Source of the DNA: Botryosphaeria dothidea
Taxonomy: Eukaryota; Ascomycota; Dothideomycetes; Botryosphaeriales; Botryosphaeriaceae
DNA length: 64,000 nt
NCBI GenBank assembly: GCA_011503125.2
Contig: WWBZ02000040.1
Location: 1,550,001-1,614,000, forward strand
Direction: 5' to 3'
Shown here: positions 21,998-35,330 of the stretch, piece by piece
Numbering within the stretch: the stretch's first letter is position 1
Layout: every line of letters begins with the position of its first letter
Program-made: the position numbers and the translations under genes
The notes under the pieces: model-generated
The model's input: only the letters and a program-made list of their open reading frames with translations
The model's database searches: none
Told to the model about the DNA's origin: nothing

Positions 21998-24406
21998 CTA
22001 TCCGTGGAAACCGAGCCCCTCCAACTCCTTCCTGATCGACTCCTCGGTGTGGATCTTCTTGACCTGCGTGTCCTCGAGCTTCTCGCCGCCTGCCTGGCGC
22101 ATCTTGAGGTCGTCGATCGCCCGCAGCTTCTTCATCAGCGAGCGGATCTTCTTATCCTGTGGGGAGACTCCACCGGGAGACGTGACCATGACCTCGGGGG
22201 CGGCGGCGGGAGCGGCCGGCTGCTGCTGCTGCGGAGCGGGTTGCTGGGTCTGGATCGGCGGGCCGTTGTAGCGCTGGCCGTTCTGGCCGCCCTGGCTGTG
22301 CACGTTGCGGTGGTGCTGACCCTGCTGCGGGCCGTTGTTGTAGTTGTTGCGGCGGTTCTGCGAGGGGGCGCGGCCGTCAGGCGAGTTGCGCGAACGGTTG
22401 CGCGAATGGCTGCGGCCCTTGCGGTCAGGGCTGACGCCGTTGCCCTTGGGCTGCTCTGTACCGAGGCCGGCTGCCTTCTCGGCAGCTTCTTTGGCCTTCT
22501 TGGCCTCGCGCTTCTTCTTGTTCTTGAGGGCGGCCTTGGAGAGACCATCATCGGCACCCTCGCCGGTACCGGCAAGGCTGACACCGCCACCGGGAGCGGC
22601 ACCTGGAGGAACGTGCTCCTCAGCGCCGGGAACCTGGCGGCGAGCCCTTCCAAAGGTGTTGCCGTTCGTGTTGCCACTGGTAGAGGAGATACCCGTGTTG
22701 ACAAAGGCGGCGCCACCCTCATCCTCACGCTTGAAGTGAAGAGGGGTACTTGTACCACGAGCACCCGGAGGTCTGTACGCGCCAGCAGGCTTCGTCGGAG
22801 CCTTGACTGTAGCCAGGTACTTGGTAGCAGACTCATGGGGAGTGGGAATAGAGCCAAGCGGGTTGTCCAACGGGTGCTCGGCGGTCGACTGGGGACGCCA
22901 GGTGACGTGGTACAGCTCGCTAAACTCAGTGAAATACTGCAAGCCTCCGGTCACGTGGTAGATCCTGATACCATTGTCCACACGAAGACGAGGGCTGGTA
23001 GTGGCAGTCATGATATGCTTGCCATCCGGGCTCCACTCGCAGATCGAAGAGTTGGCTGCCTCAATGGTGCAGACCTTGGCATAATCCTTCTCCAAGTCGT
23101 AGATGTCCATCTGACCAGCCAAGTTTCCAAAGCCGGCAACGAGCACAAAACGACCGTGGGGGGAGAAAAGGATCGTGTTGCGCGGTCCAAGGGGGAAGTT
23201 GTGGGTAGCAACGGCACGCTGGTTGAAGATTGTAGCCTTAGCCGGCATGTATCCGTAGACGACACCGAACTCTTTCGAGTTAGGAGACCAGGTCACGTCG
23301 TGGATAGGGCCCTCCTTATCTTAAATTGAATTAGCACCTTTACATGACAGAACTTCTGCATAACTTACCGAGTGTAATGCGCGCATCAAATCCACCGTTA
23401 GCGCTGAGAATGTACATGTTGGTCTCGCCATAGTAACTCTTGTTAGTCTTGTCGACATCGGTTTGAGCAAGTACGATGACGCTGGTGCCTAGGTTGTTCC
23501 ACTTCATCTGCACCTTATCACCCTTAAAGAATGTCTTCTGCGAAACTGGCGACGCGAACTGCGGTACAAGGAAGACCTTGACACTAGCAGGTTGACCCTA
23601 GAAATCAGTTAGGAAGAAACGCGAGAGTAAGTGCATGAGAACGACGAACCTTGCGCTCGGGGACAAAAACGGCAACTGAATGGTTCTTGCCCGGCGAAAC
23701 GGCAAAATCAGTGACACCCTCGACTCTGAGCTTGTTCCAGACAGTGCTCAAGTCGTCGCTCTGGTAGAATTGCACCTCGTTGGTGACGCAGCGGCCGCAG
23801 AAGCGCTCGTCACTGGTGTACTGAAGGTTCCAGCCGGTCTGATTCTTCTGCACAAACTGGCCAACAACACCCCTCTGTCCCTCGGCTCCGGCGTTGTCAT
23901 CGATCGTCCTCCAGACCTTCAAGTTCTTGGTAGCATTGCCGGTCTCGTCCTTGGTCGGCCTCTGCCAGGTGATAATGTAGGTGCCTAGCGGCGAGAAGCC
24001 AAGCTCGAAGACGTTCTCCGCGGGAAGCGTGGTGACAACATTGCCGGTCGCGGCGTCAATGACGAAGACCCTACCCCATTGTTAGAGTGGTACTGTTGCG
24101 CGTAGGGTGAGATATACGTACTGTTCAGGTGACGCCCAGGCAAAGTACTTGCCGTCGGGAGAGTAGCAGCAGCAGCGAAGGTTGCCCTCGGGCCTGTCGG
24201 TCAGGGTCAGCTCGGGCAATCGGGTGTGATCAACGGCGGGCAGTGCTCACTTGTTGAAACCCGGAAGGTCGTCGTAGACGGGGGCAGCGTTGAAGACGCC
24301 AATGCCCTTCAAAGTGCGGTCTGCAGAGGCGAGCTTGGTCAGCGGTGTACTCTGGTGGCAGGCAAGGGAGGGCTCTCTCACAAGCCAACTGCGTTTGTTG
24401 GGCCAT
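21998..24406 (-). CDS. Eukaryotic translation initiation factor 2A (eIF2A)
   Basis: Cytosolic, ribosome-associated factor that can deliver initiator tRNA independently of the eIF2 complex. Exons: 24406-24382, 24320-24251, 24193-24122, 24070-23650, 23597-23369 and 23319-21998, giving 712 residues. The five introns are 49-61 bp and the frame closes exactly. The spliced N-terminus reads MAQQTQLAYRTLKGIGVF, then CCYSPDGKYFAWASPEQVFV, as expected for the family. Residues 1 to about 420 form the beta-propeller, with FSPHGRFVLVAGFGNLAGQ and WSPDGKHIMTATTSPRLRVD typical of eIF2A. A low-complexity region follows (Lys/Ala-rich KKKREAKKAKEAAEKAA, then Arg/Ser and Gln/Pro runs). A C-terminal helix, KKIRSLMKKLRAIDDLKMRQ, ends in ELEGLGFHG. 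The first exon encodes only 8 residues. It is longer than yeast eIF2A because of the low-complexity insert. Confidence 0.93.
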
Positions 24407-27400
24407 GACTAGCGAAAGCCACAGGTCGCGAAGCAGGAGCAGGCGTCAGAGAGTTGTCGGAGCAGTGCGTTTTCACGGCGGCGAGCGTGGAGGGGATTCC
24501 TTTGTTCTGGAATCGGGTTGAAGGCGCGCTGGGCAGGGCTTCGAAGACGGGCCTGCAGGGTTGGGCTTGGGGCGCGCAGACGGTCGCTGAGAGGAGCGCG
24601 AGATAGTCAAATCCGCGCGGGCACTGCTCGGTGGGCTTGAGGGCGAGTCGTCGGGCTGACGGCGGACACGAAGGGTGATGTCTGGGCTGGGAGAGCAGCG
24701 TGGAGCGTCAAAACAGAAATGTGATGCTGCGCCAAGATTTCCAGGCCGGCGCGTGCTGGCCAGGCCAGGTCCCGCGCAAACCAGCGACTCCCTCGCCGCG
24801 CCGCCACCCGCCCTGCCGCCCTGCCGCTGCCGCTCCGCCTGACGCGTGAAGAAGCCTGCGTGCTCTTTGTCTGTTTTCCACATCTGCTTGTGTCGCCCAG
24901 CACGTGACTCCGTCCTGCCACGTTCTCCGGTGTCGTTGCCCCCTTACTTACGAACGCTCTTCCGGAGCCACGGCCGCCACAATGGAGATCAGTGGAGATC
25001 AGTGAAGCTCAACAACAGGAGCCGCCATACAAAGCGGCTGACCCAGTACGGCGCCACGTATGCGTCTGCATCGCGAAAGACCTGGGCTCTTCGGCTGCCG
25101 CGACCCTTGCCTGTCACGGATGCGAGATGTTTAGGTCATCTTCTCTACACATGTTTTCGCCTGCTTACTTCCAGATCTTTTCTTCCGGTTCCTTCTCAAT
25201 CCTGCCACGAGATCCTGCCGCAGTGATCCCGGTTCGGTTGCTCTCCAGCCACCGCTGCATAGTCAAGGCTGGCAATACTTAGCGGTTTGATTTCAGCACT
25301 CACCGTTCCTGCGCCCCCTTCTGTTCGGGTGCAGTAGCTCACCGGTTCGGCATCCATTGTGTCTACGCAATGCTGACTCCGGTAGCAACAGTCGCCGACC
25401 ACAGTGAGCTTACGCGCAAGCACGACTTTGTTCTTATAGATGGCGAGCAAGGCCAACGAGTATCCTAACAGGCAGGCTTTTAATCTCACCCGGCCGACGG
25501 TCACTAATCTAACAACCAATGACATAATGCATTCCAGAAGGGCCCAGGACATCAGACTGAACTTCCGCGCTTAAACCTGTCACCGAGACATGCTGCACCA
25601 AGAGATCAATGTGACACCAACCAGTGCATATTTTCATCGTCCCGGCCACAGCTCCAAGATGTCTCTCGTAGCGGAGCATGAGCTGAGGATGTTTCCAAGC
25701 CAATGCCGTCAGCGTCAGCTATCAACCGCGTAAGATTTCTGGGCGCGGCTCCTCATTCCCGATCGACCTGTGCCAAGCTGAAGGAGAGTAAACAAATTCC
25801 TCAAAACGACGGTGTATGATTATTGCAGTCTCGAGAACAAAATGGGAAACAGCTAGCCTAGTTGGGCTTGGGGGGAGCTGCCTCGACAGGCGGGGGACCA
25901 GCGCTCACACCGAATCATGATTCCGCCAGTCACTTTCAGCAGCACACCAACGTCGTCGCCGACTGCAGAAGCACAAGAGAATGGCACGCCTTAGGCCTCG
26001 CGTTTACCTGCCGCTGGATCCGTAACTTCGAACGTAGTAAGGAGAAGGCTCCGACAACTTCATGATTGTAGCGGCTGGATACGCATCTTGTGGTGCGACG
26101 CGGGAGCCGGTGATTGGGCAAGCACGCCAGTGGACCTGAGCCTGTGTGAGCATGACTCTGAACTGCGCCGGCAGATGACCGAGAGGCACAGTTGATGGCG
26201 CTGACCAAGACGTCGGACGCATTTCCTTTACTTTGTGAGCTCGTGGAGTGCGCTCCGATCTTCCAATCCTGATCGCGGCTGCGGGCGATTGGTGCAAGCC
26301 TTTTGTTACACGGGAGCGGCCGTAGGTAGCCGGCACTCTGTGTACTTCAACCCTCACTGCCAGAGTGCATCATCGAACTCGCTGTGCTTCCATTCCATCT
26401 CTACCACTGGGTCAATCCAGTGCCCACTTGTCAAGTCTCCTCTACTCCACATTCTCGCGCTTGATGTAGCTGATCATATGCGCATTTGAAATCACCAGCA
26501 ATGGCCTGCTCCGGGACCGGGAACGCTATAAGCGGAAACTAACGCAGCCAGGGGAAATAAATTGCGAGTGTCATCAAGCCAAAGTCTCACTATGACGCCA
26601 CAGCAGAGGTGGTTGCCTTTCCCGACTCGGTCACGACTAGTAGGGATCGGAGCGGATTCCGACGACACGCCCACTCGATGTTTGAGAATGCCGTCGTCCC
26701 GCGGACCTTGATTGAGGCAAGCTTTGTGCGCCTCTGCCTTCTGCAGGTCCGTTTCACAAGTTTGGTGAAAGCTGGAGCATGAATGTTGAAGTATGCATAC
26801 TACAGCGGGTGTGTTTCTGCTGGCGGGCGAGGCAGGTGACGTCACGCCTCGCTACCACCTGTGCTCCTTGCACTTGACCGCATTCAACACTGAATCTTCA
26901 ACCCCACCGAACAGGCCGAGAGTTCTTGTCCTTGCCGGCCTGGCTGCTGGTTTCAAAAAGTGTGTGCTCAGTAATCTATTTCACATAATCTCGCGTCATT
27001 CGCTGATTCAACGACAATTCAATGCAACCTCCATCATTCAACATGACCTCGCTCGCCTTTCGAGTGGCATCAATCGACTTCCCCTCCTTCCAATCTCTTG
27101 CATTAACCAAGTGTGGTAAGTTTCCAATCGGAGTGCAATAATAATGCAACCTTTCGAGTTCAAAGGGCGGAATAACGTGACTTCCCGCACATATCCCACC
27201 GGGCTGAGTCGGGCCGTTATCCCCCACCATGCATCCTCTTGGAGTCTGCTTGACGGATTGGATTGCTTCCTTGGGTGGTCACTCGCTAAATTTCGAAGCC
27301 CCGCTCTTTATCTGTGATTCCTGCGGCTGTATGTGCGCCGTGGTTCGCCCACAACAGGCCCTAGAAGTCTCTCGAGGTTGTATGCTTACATCTCGATCAA

Positions 27401-29396
27401 ATGGCTGTTTGGCCGCAGCATAGGTTGTCCTTTTACTCTCGAATCTCTATCGAGCAAGGAAGGTAGGGAGTAGCGGGACAGAATTCAACAGTTGGGGAGC
27501 TCGGCTTCCAGCTTCGCCTGGAAGAGAGGCCATTTTCAGACGCTGAAAGCCCTCACATATCTTACTGCGCTTCCTCAGGCCCACTACTTCACACGCCATG
27601 GTTTGTCGATCTTCGCCTCGCTCCTCATCGGACTCGTATTTCCAGAAGCGACTGTGTCTATTCGTCAGAAGAGATTATACCTCGGAAATAAGAACATGCC
27701 CATGGATAGCGCCAGCATGTGGGCTGCAAGCGGAGGATGGCATTACGCACTTCGATCGGAGCCATCTCCGCGTCCATTGCGGCTGCATTTCATGTGCATA
27801 ACTGACTGGAATGATATCTCACCACAAATGCTGGAATATGCTCGCCTCCAGTTCTTGAATCACTAGTCAAGGTGTTACAATAGTTTTCTCGCGCTTAGAC
27901 GCCCAGCGTGACGACAGAGTGCATGCGGAGAGGTCTCCGCATGCAATGGCTGCCTCCCTTCAATAAGTGGTCGGGAGAAAGTTCAAGCTCTCTTTTGTAC
28001 GACCTCATCTCGATGTGGCTTTGAATAGGTCCAGCTATTCTTGTTTCGATTTTTCCCGAGTATCACGATTCTGTTCGAGAGGTTCGAGTGCAGCTAATTC
28101 TCCCGCAGAGCCTCCCCCTTCACCATCACCGCTAGCGTCGCTCATACGTGACACCGCCGGGAGTGCATTTCATTCACTCCCCTCGGTAACTCGTCGACGA
28201 AAACATTCTCGGCAACTACCGGATGAACTTCTTGCGACATCGTCAACAGATTTGCCTATGGACATCCTCCGAACGATGCGTGCGGTTCTCTACACTAGGA
28301 CATACACGGATCGGACAAGACAACCAGAACGCTAGGCGGCTCACATAAATTCTCGTCTCATCTCGCAGACCATCATCCACTTTGGTTGCGTCGAATGATG
28401 GTCGGACGTCGTACCAGTCTCACCATGTTGCCTTTATCATCCCACCTCCCGGAGGCAATTCCAAGATGTCCATAAAGACCACGCGCCTGAGCATAGTGTG
28501 ATGAGACATAACGTGTCACACGCAGCCGGCACGCCGCAATACTGGCATGACATGTCTCAAGCCGCCCTGAGTACGCCCGTGAGATCGGCCTCTGGGAGAA
28601 GATACAGGTACCATCAGGATTTGTGCGACGTCAAGATCACATGAGCAACGTTTCCGAAGCAGAAATCACTCCAGCTGATCTGATAAAGGTGAGGGCCTGA
28701 CCAACAGGTCCTGAAGATTGGATGGGGCAATCTTGACTCTTCGAGAGGTAAGGTTGGGACGAGGGCGTCGTGCGTACGCAAGACCATTGAAACAGATGCA
28801 GAAGTGATAAACACCTCCAGTCATGATTTTGGCAAGCCACCGAGGCCGATTGTCAAGCCTGACTTGTTCACCCAAAGCAGCACGCGACGACATGTAGATC
28901 CCACGAATAAATTACCAAACCGCCAAGCTACCAAACCCCCCCTCATCACCAATACCCGTTGAAAACCCAAAGAAGTTAGTGTGCGGAAGCCTCCGCCTCA
29001 AAGAGTGACAAAGAAGGATAAGACAGGATCTCTCCGTTACAGCATGCTAAGACAAGTAAGAAACACAAAAGGGGTTGCCAAACCAGGACGAATCCGAGCC
29101 CATCTCTCCAGAGAGGAGCAAACGAACAACAGTCGAGGCGAGGCAAGAAGACAAGAAGTGAATACGAACGACAAAGCAACAACACATGGCCCGCAACGGC
29201 CTCACCCTCCGATCCCGGAACGCATCCGTCCCGTCCGGTTCGGAAGACTTGGCCCCGACCCATCCAAGACCATCTCGAGGATTCCGACCGACATCGTCAT
29301 CGTACCATGACCCCTGCGAGAGAGATATAGAGATCTGCGTGGAACAACACACGTCAGCAACAACCCCAAGAAACCAGAACTCGGAAAAAATTCACC
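24407..29396. other. About 5 kb without a supported gene
   Basis: The first few hundred bases would be the eIF2A promoter and leader. The rest has mixed composition with scattered short open frames on both strands, none with recognisable domains or codon bias. No tRNA fold, LTR ends or tandem array was noticed. The part nearest 29,396 is the 3' untranslated region of the repeat-protein gene. A gene with many small exons could be missed by eye. Confidence 0.5.
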
Positions 29397-32162
29397 TCAG
29401 CCCCTCCCCATAACGCCCTTCGCATACGTGTAGGAGCTCTCCGTCACCGTCTCCGTCGTCCCATACCCGCTCGGCGTCGGTGTCTGCGTCGTACTGCACT
29501 CGGTCGTCGTCGTCACCAGCGTCACAAACGTCGATGGCGTGTAGGTCGTCGTACTGACACTCACACTGCCCTCCGAGATGTACGTGGGCAGCACGCCGGA
29601 GTACGAAGGGGTGTAGGAGTCGGTGTATGTGTATGTGTATGTGGTGGGCGTCGAGTAAGAAGGGGAGTAGGTGTACGTGTAGGTATAGGTGGCGGGAGTC
29701 GAGTAGGAAGGAGTTGGCTCGGTGGCGGGGTACGTGTAGGTCCAGGTGTCGGTGACAGGGGTGGAGAACCAGGTGTAGGTGTCGGTGGTGACGGTTTCGG
29801 AGGGGTAGTAGGTTGAGGTGGTCGTGGGCTCGGTGAAGGACCAGGGGTAGGTTTCAGTGACGAACGTGTAGGAGGTGTAGTAGGAAGATGTGGGGTAGAG
29901 GGTTGTGGTTGAGGGGGTGGGGATGGTGGAGTAGTGGGTGGTCGTGGGGTAGACCGGGTAGGACTCGATACTGGTATAGGTCTGGGAGGATTGGGTGTAG
30001 GTGTATGTGAAGGAGGAGTACATGGGGGTGGTGGGGAACGGAATCGTCTCTACTGGCGTTCCGGTGTCTGTTGTTTCAGTGTTGGTCGGCAGGAAAGCGG
30101 TGGCGTTGCTTGGAACAATTGGAATGGACAAGGCCGTTGTGAAAGTTTCATCCGTCCAAGAGATTGTGGCCGTGCTGAGAGAGTAAGATACTGGGACCGG
30201 GGTAATAGTGGGGTATTGCGGCGTGTAGGTTAGGGTGGAGTAGGTAACGTAGTAAGTAGTTTCAGTCGGCATGTACGTGTATGTGGACGGACTGTAGTAA
30301 GTCGTCTCTGTATACGGTGGTTCGGTGAACGTTGGCTCAGTGTATGATGAGTACGTTGATTCCGTATAGTATGTCGATTCGGTGTACGTCGGTTCAGTGT
30401 ACGTTGTTTCAGTATACGGTGGCTCGGTGTACGTTGATTCAGTGTAGTAGGTTGACTCGGTGTACGTTGGTTCATAGTAGGTCGTCGATGCAGTGTACGG
30501 TGGCTCAGTGTACGGTGGAGGTGGTTCGATGACCGTCGAATCAGTGTAGAGCGTCGACACGGCAAACGATGTTCCATAGTACGTCACGGTCGTGTAGTAT
30601 GAAGTAGTGTAGGTTGAAGTGGGGGTCTCAGTGTATGTGGTGTAATCAGGGGTGGTGGTGTACGTGTCTGAAGTGTACGGTGGGATATCCGTTGTTTCTG
30701 TGTCGTACGTGGACGTAGTGTAGGATGTTTCGTAAGTTGACGGAGTGTTGCTCGACACATAGTACGTGTAAGTCTCGGTTTCCGTGTATGTAGTATAATC
30801 GCCCGAGTAGGTGTACACCGTAACAGAATAGGACTCAGAGTAAGCAGGTGAGCTGCAAAAGGGTCAGCGTAAACCTTGATGGGTTGATTGCTGGGACAAG
30901 TTGATGTAGACGAACGCCAATGCTTCAAGATCAGACAAGGCAGTAAGCTGGGCTGAATGAGGGATGGAAAGGGCTCGTGCTGAAGCTGGCGAAGATGAAT
31001 GGGTTTGTTACAAGCGCAAACGTGCCATTGAACGGAATACAGAAACATGAAGAGCAGTATCCTGAAGCAATAGAGTACAGCAAGTTCCCAAGGGAACAGT
31101 AGAGGTGAAAATTCACTAACATGTACGAAGAATATACCGTCCCTGCGTAAGGGGTCGTTGTGTACTCGGGAGTTGAAGTCACAATGGTATAGGGAGACGT
31201 CGGCGAAGGAGGAAGCGGCGGGTTGAGAGAAGTTCTGGCACCAGAAACGATCAATCAATCGACATAATGTGAAAGGGAACGTTGTAGGGGAGCATACGAC
31301 GGCGGGTAATAAGTTATCGTGTATCCTGACGAAACTCCAGTCGAGGGTCCAAGATAGGATGTATCGGTGGAAGGCGGAGGGAAGATTAAGGTCGTGGTGT
31401 AGTCCGAATACGTGACAGTCAATGTGGGAGGTGGCGGAGGAGGTGGATATTCAGGGGTGTACGGAGTAGTTGTCGGCACGTATGAAGAGGAAGAAGAACT
31501 CGGAGGTGGGCCGTAAGATGGATACTCTGGTGTTGAGGTAGCTGTGCTTGGCGGAACAGATCTCGTCCACGTGTCAGTCCAACAATCCGTGGTACTGAAA
31601 TCGGGATCAGTGAAGCAGAAGGTGCTTGATTCAGTCGTAAATGGCAATGCCGTACTGTCCGTTGGCAAGCCCCACGAGGTAGTGTAAGGAGTTGCAGTGA
31701 CAGTCACGGTGACCTCCACAGTCGAGATGTCGTAGGTAGTAGTGGTCTCGATAGTAGTCTCGGTGGTGATCTCGGTGGTGATTTCGGTGGTGGTCTCAGT
31801 GGCGGTCTCGGTAGAGGTAGTCTCGGGAGAGCAGGTGGATGGAGTTGGCGGGGGATAATACCCAGAATAGGTATTGTCCGCAAGATGGTCGGCAATTGCT
31901 TTTCCTGGGAATCGAGGAACATTGACTAGAATGTGTCAGTACAGAGGCTTCTTCATTGATGAACTTTCCAAGTAAGCAACTGTCGTCGGAATGCACGTGT
32001 AATGCCCATCAACATTAGGTTGAGAAGTGGTAAAGGCCTAGTGAGGAGAACTGAAAGAGCCAAAGAGGCTTCATGTGCCAAAAACTTACACCTCAGAGGT
32101 TCACGTTCAGCGGCCCCAACTCCAAGGGCAATTGCCAGAGCTACGAAGCTGGAGGGCCTCAT
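29397..32162 (-). CDS. Secreted Thr/Tyr/Ser/Pro-rich repeat protein (cell-wall or extracellular), unknown family
   Basis: Model: exons 32162-32090, 31925-31298, 31234-31121 and 30852-29397, giving 2,271 nt and 756 residues; the frame closes. The start MRPSSFVALAIALGVGAAE is a signal peptide. The next segment (FNVPRFPGKAIADHLADNTY) is the only ordinary sequence. Then come Thr/Glu repeats (ETTTEITTEITTETTIETTT), a short CFTDPDFSTTDCW stretch with two Cys, poly-Pro, and about 480 residues of Tyr/Thr repeats built from TYTESTYYTES, YTEPPYTETTYTEP and TYTYTYSPSYSTP units. It ends SSYTYAKGVMGRG with no GPI-anchor signal. Such composition suggests a heavily O-mannosylated wall or adhesive protein. 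The first (164 bp) and third (268 bp) introns are long for this window, so an extra exon may be hidden; a peptide DGHYTCIPTTVAYLESS can be read inside the first intron but does not join simply. Confidence 0.7.
30300..30540 (-). repeat. Core of the TYTE-type tandem repeat array within the secreted protein gene
   Basis: Imperfect units of about 12-36 nt encode alternations of TEPTYTES, TYYTES, TYTEPPYTET and TYTEP. Flanking parts of the exon continue with looser TYTYTY units (about 29600-29700). Unit boundaries drift, suggesting slippage or unequal exchange. Confidence 0.75.
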
Positions 32163-35100
32163 AGTGTTGAATCCTGACCGGTCTGCCTTCAACGCACACA
32201 GAAATGACTGCCAATGTCAAAGTAAGGAAGGGAAAGGCGTGAATCCGAAAGAACAGAGCACAAGAGACCGACGGATTGAGCTGCCTTATTGCCCTTTTAT
32301 TCTCCCTTCTGGCTTGTATGGCTGTGATGAAGAATAGGTTCCATTTGTGATAGGGTCTATGTGATGCAAGTTCCCTCACTGTCACGTCGGACGGGATGCG
32401 GCCGAAGCACATATCCCGAAGCCGATGATTATCTCCCACATGAATGGCCCTTTCCGTTTGCCAATACGCTCCACGGATACCGGTGAAAAGAAAATGGTAC
32501 AGTGTCCCCTCCATCCATGGTTGAAGAATATCATATGTGGTAGCTTATGATGGTAACGTATAAGACGCAGGTTTCGCTTCGAGGGATCTCCATTGCGCAA
32601 ACCCTCCGGTACAAGGCTGATGCTCGAGAAGCCCGATTCCCACATTACCTGAAGAAACGGTGCAGAGTCTCCTGGTACAAACCACCAGGCTCGCGGAGAG
32701 GACATGGCGTGAAAAGCGGGGTTGTTGACGGTTGCTCGCTCCCGTTCCAGAGTCGCACCGAAAATTCGCTTCCGTAACGGGAGGACACGCGGAGAACAAC
32801 GCAGAGGCTGCAACATCAATCATCCTGAAGCCGGGGCCATGTTCTCACCTCTTGCCCCGGAATGGCAATTTGGCCATGCAATGGCGCGCAAATCTCGACC
32901 GAATAGTAGCAAACTTTGCGAAGGAGGACGTTGAAACTTTGTGGACAAGCCTCCAGGTACCCGCATGCTGTGGAACGCCCAATTGGGAAGCTTATGCAGG
33001 AACTTTTGATACGCCAATAAGCCTGACAAGTTGACATCAGCCATTTTGTACACCTAGGGGGATCCGCAGTGGCCTCGAAGAACGCCATGTCTTTCTTCAA
33101 GAAGGTTGAGTGCATGTCGATGCAGAGACGCATCCGAAGTTTGCCGATAGCGGACGGGGACGGAACAGAACTCCCACGAAGGGGGAAGTGCGACTACGGT
33201 ATGCAGCATTCCGATGTCTCCACAGCAGGGCCTTGCTCCCGGCCGGGAATACCCCAAGGGCCCGGGTCCTACTCGTACGATGACTGCAGAAATCGGAGAG
33301 GAATGGCCTGAAAAGTGAGCGAATTCGCAAAAGTGTGATTGCGTCATAATAGTTTCCCGGAGCAATCTGACACGATGACCCGGTGGTGGTGAAGGACGGA
33401 TCTGTGGTCAAGGTCCCAGAGGAAGGCGACAGGAAATGGAATCCACGCGCCCGAAGATGTCAAGCGCATGGCACTGGGATACGTGTATAGAATTCCATAG
33501 CTCTTTGACACCACACTAGGGGAATTCGAGTCCAGTTACAGAGCTCGCGATAGGTATATCGCGCTTCAAGTTGGACGATTGAAGTTCCTGTGGTCGTGAA
33601 GAAAGGGATGAAGATACCACTGTGGCTGACAAGAGTAGCCCATAATTGGCAGAAAGGGTCTCACACCACTCGCTAAGACACGCAGGACGTTGAGGTACCG
33701 CGGCTGTGACGTGGAAACGCGTTACAATGTTCTCCACACGGCTCGTACAGCGCGAGGACCACAGCAGCGGTCCGGCATGACGATCGCCATCTCCCATGAG
33801 CGATTCTGGAGTTGAAAGCGAGCCGAGACGTCCGATCAGTGACAGTCTGGTGAAAAGGAGGCAGTAACTCTCAAGCGGCGGACGACAGCTGTAAAGGGTC
33901 AGCTGCAAGCGTCCATCCGGCGGCGAGAGCGTTGCTGCTGGCACTGTTGCAGGGCAGCGGGTCGGGGAGACAGGAGCAGCTGACTGATAACGGCAGCACA
34001 AAGCAGCACAGTTGCTCTGTACGACGAATTGGCTGTGGCGAACTCAAGAGAGGGTCTTGGGAGGGGGGAGTCGGTAGGTGACACCAGGCAGGGCACGAGC
34101 CGCCTCTCGCTCACGGCGGTGCTACCCATCACAAAAAGGCAAGAGGAAAAAGAAAGAAGGCAGCGGAGGTGGCAAGAAAAACAAAGGTTGAAACACGCAC
34201 GCACGCGCCCTGGCGCAGCATGCAGGCGAGAGAAGCCAGGGCGCTGAGCAAGCGAGCGGTCAATTCACCAGGCGGATGGTGCGTCCGCTGGTGCCTCTGG
34301 GCAGCGCTGTACAACGCTTGCTGGCAATTTGGAAGAGGCGGTGATGGCGCACGAGCGGAGGTTGGTGTTTGTTGAAGCAGCAGGAGGGTGGTGGGCATGG
34401 CATGGGCGGTGTCGCAGGTGAGGATTGTCAGACGGCGTTGCAGCAGGCGAATTGCGTCGGAAGCTTCCCCGCGAGATCCGGCCATGCTGATCTCCACAAC
34501 CGTCCGCTCCTGCATCCCGCAGCACACCGCAGCAGGGGCAGGGCCACCCTCCTCTGTGGAAGTCTCCGCTGACCTCCCGTCTCGAGGCCGTGTTTGCACG
34601 CGGTTTTGCTTCTCTTGCCGGCCACCCATGAGCTCGCTCGTTGTACCTACTGCGAGCACGCTCATCATCCCGCGAAAACCGCGGATGGGAAAGCGAGAAA
34701 AGAAGAGGGTCTCGTTACAGCATGGTGGGCTCGGCGCGTTCCACTGCTTTGATGATATCACATGCAAGCCTTGGGACGCCTGGGTTGATCACGACCCTTC
34801 TGTTGTGGATTTTTATCTGCCCCAGAGAAGTCTGGGTATCCATTTACTTTCTCTAGCCTCAAATCTACAGCCCAACCATATCCAGCTATTCCTCTCTTCT
34901 TAAACCTCCATTGACCCAGCAGACTTTTCCCGCTCTTCTGAGCCTTAGATACCAATGTTCGTGAAGCAAACTTAAACAAAAAGTGTAAAGAGGTGAGATC
35001 GACTCGTAAAAATAAAAACAGCCGCCCGGCGACAACTAGATCAAAAACGTCGCATAACTGAAGCTCCAAAGCGCCAGCCATGTTTTGAGTGCTGGCCCAT

Positions 35101-35330
35101 CGGTAAAATCTGATAAACAACGGTCATCCACCAAATGAAGCACTTCATAAATGTAGAACCATTCCACCAGGGCACAAACAAAGACTTCATCATGACTCCA
35201 AAACTTCCTCATCAAAATCCCATGTGACGGTGGAACGGCGTGGCATCAAAGCCCCTTTGAAGAAAAGATGCAGTTGAGAATTGCAGAGATGATTGTGGGA
35301 GGTCGTCAAAATAGAAACCAAGTATCCGTG
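32163..35330. other. About 3.2 kb without a supported gene
   Basis: Upstream region of the repeat-protein gene on one side and the 3' region of the next minus-strand gene on the other. Overlapping short frames on both strands (notably 34,100-34,900) lack recognisable motifs. No RNA gene or mobile element was seen. Confidence 0.5.

Noticed and set aside
22004..23329. Plus-strand frame of 441 codons
   Set aside because: Antisense to the eIF2A last exon, whose own translation is clearly conserved.
29397..29410. Extra last exon adding a GPI anchor to the repeat protein
   Set aside because: A donor (GTATGC) near the end can be joined to downstream acceptors, but the resulting tails are not hydrophobic, so there is no GPI signal either way.
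30300..30540. CRISPR-like or satellite repeat
   Set aside because: Repeats are codon-phased and encode an alternating TYTE/TYYTES protein; there are no spacers and the context is eukaryotic.
34129..34903. Overlapping frames of 171 and 212 codons on opposite strands
   Set aside because: Neither shows domains, a plausible splice pattern or a convincing start; opposite frames overlap almost fully.
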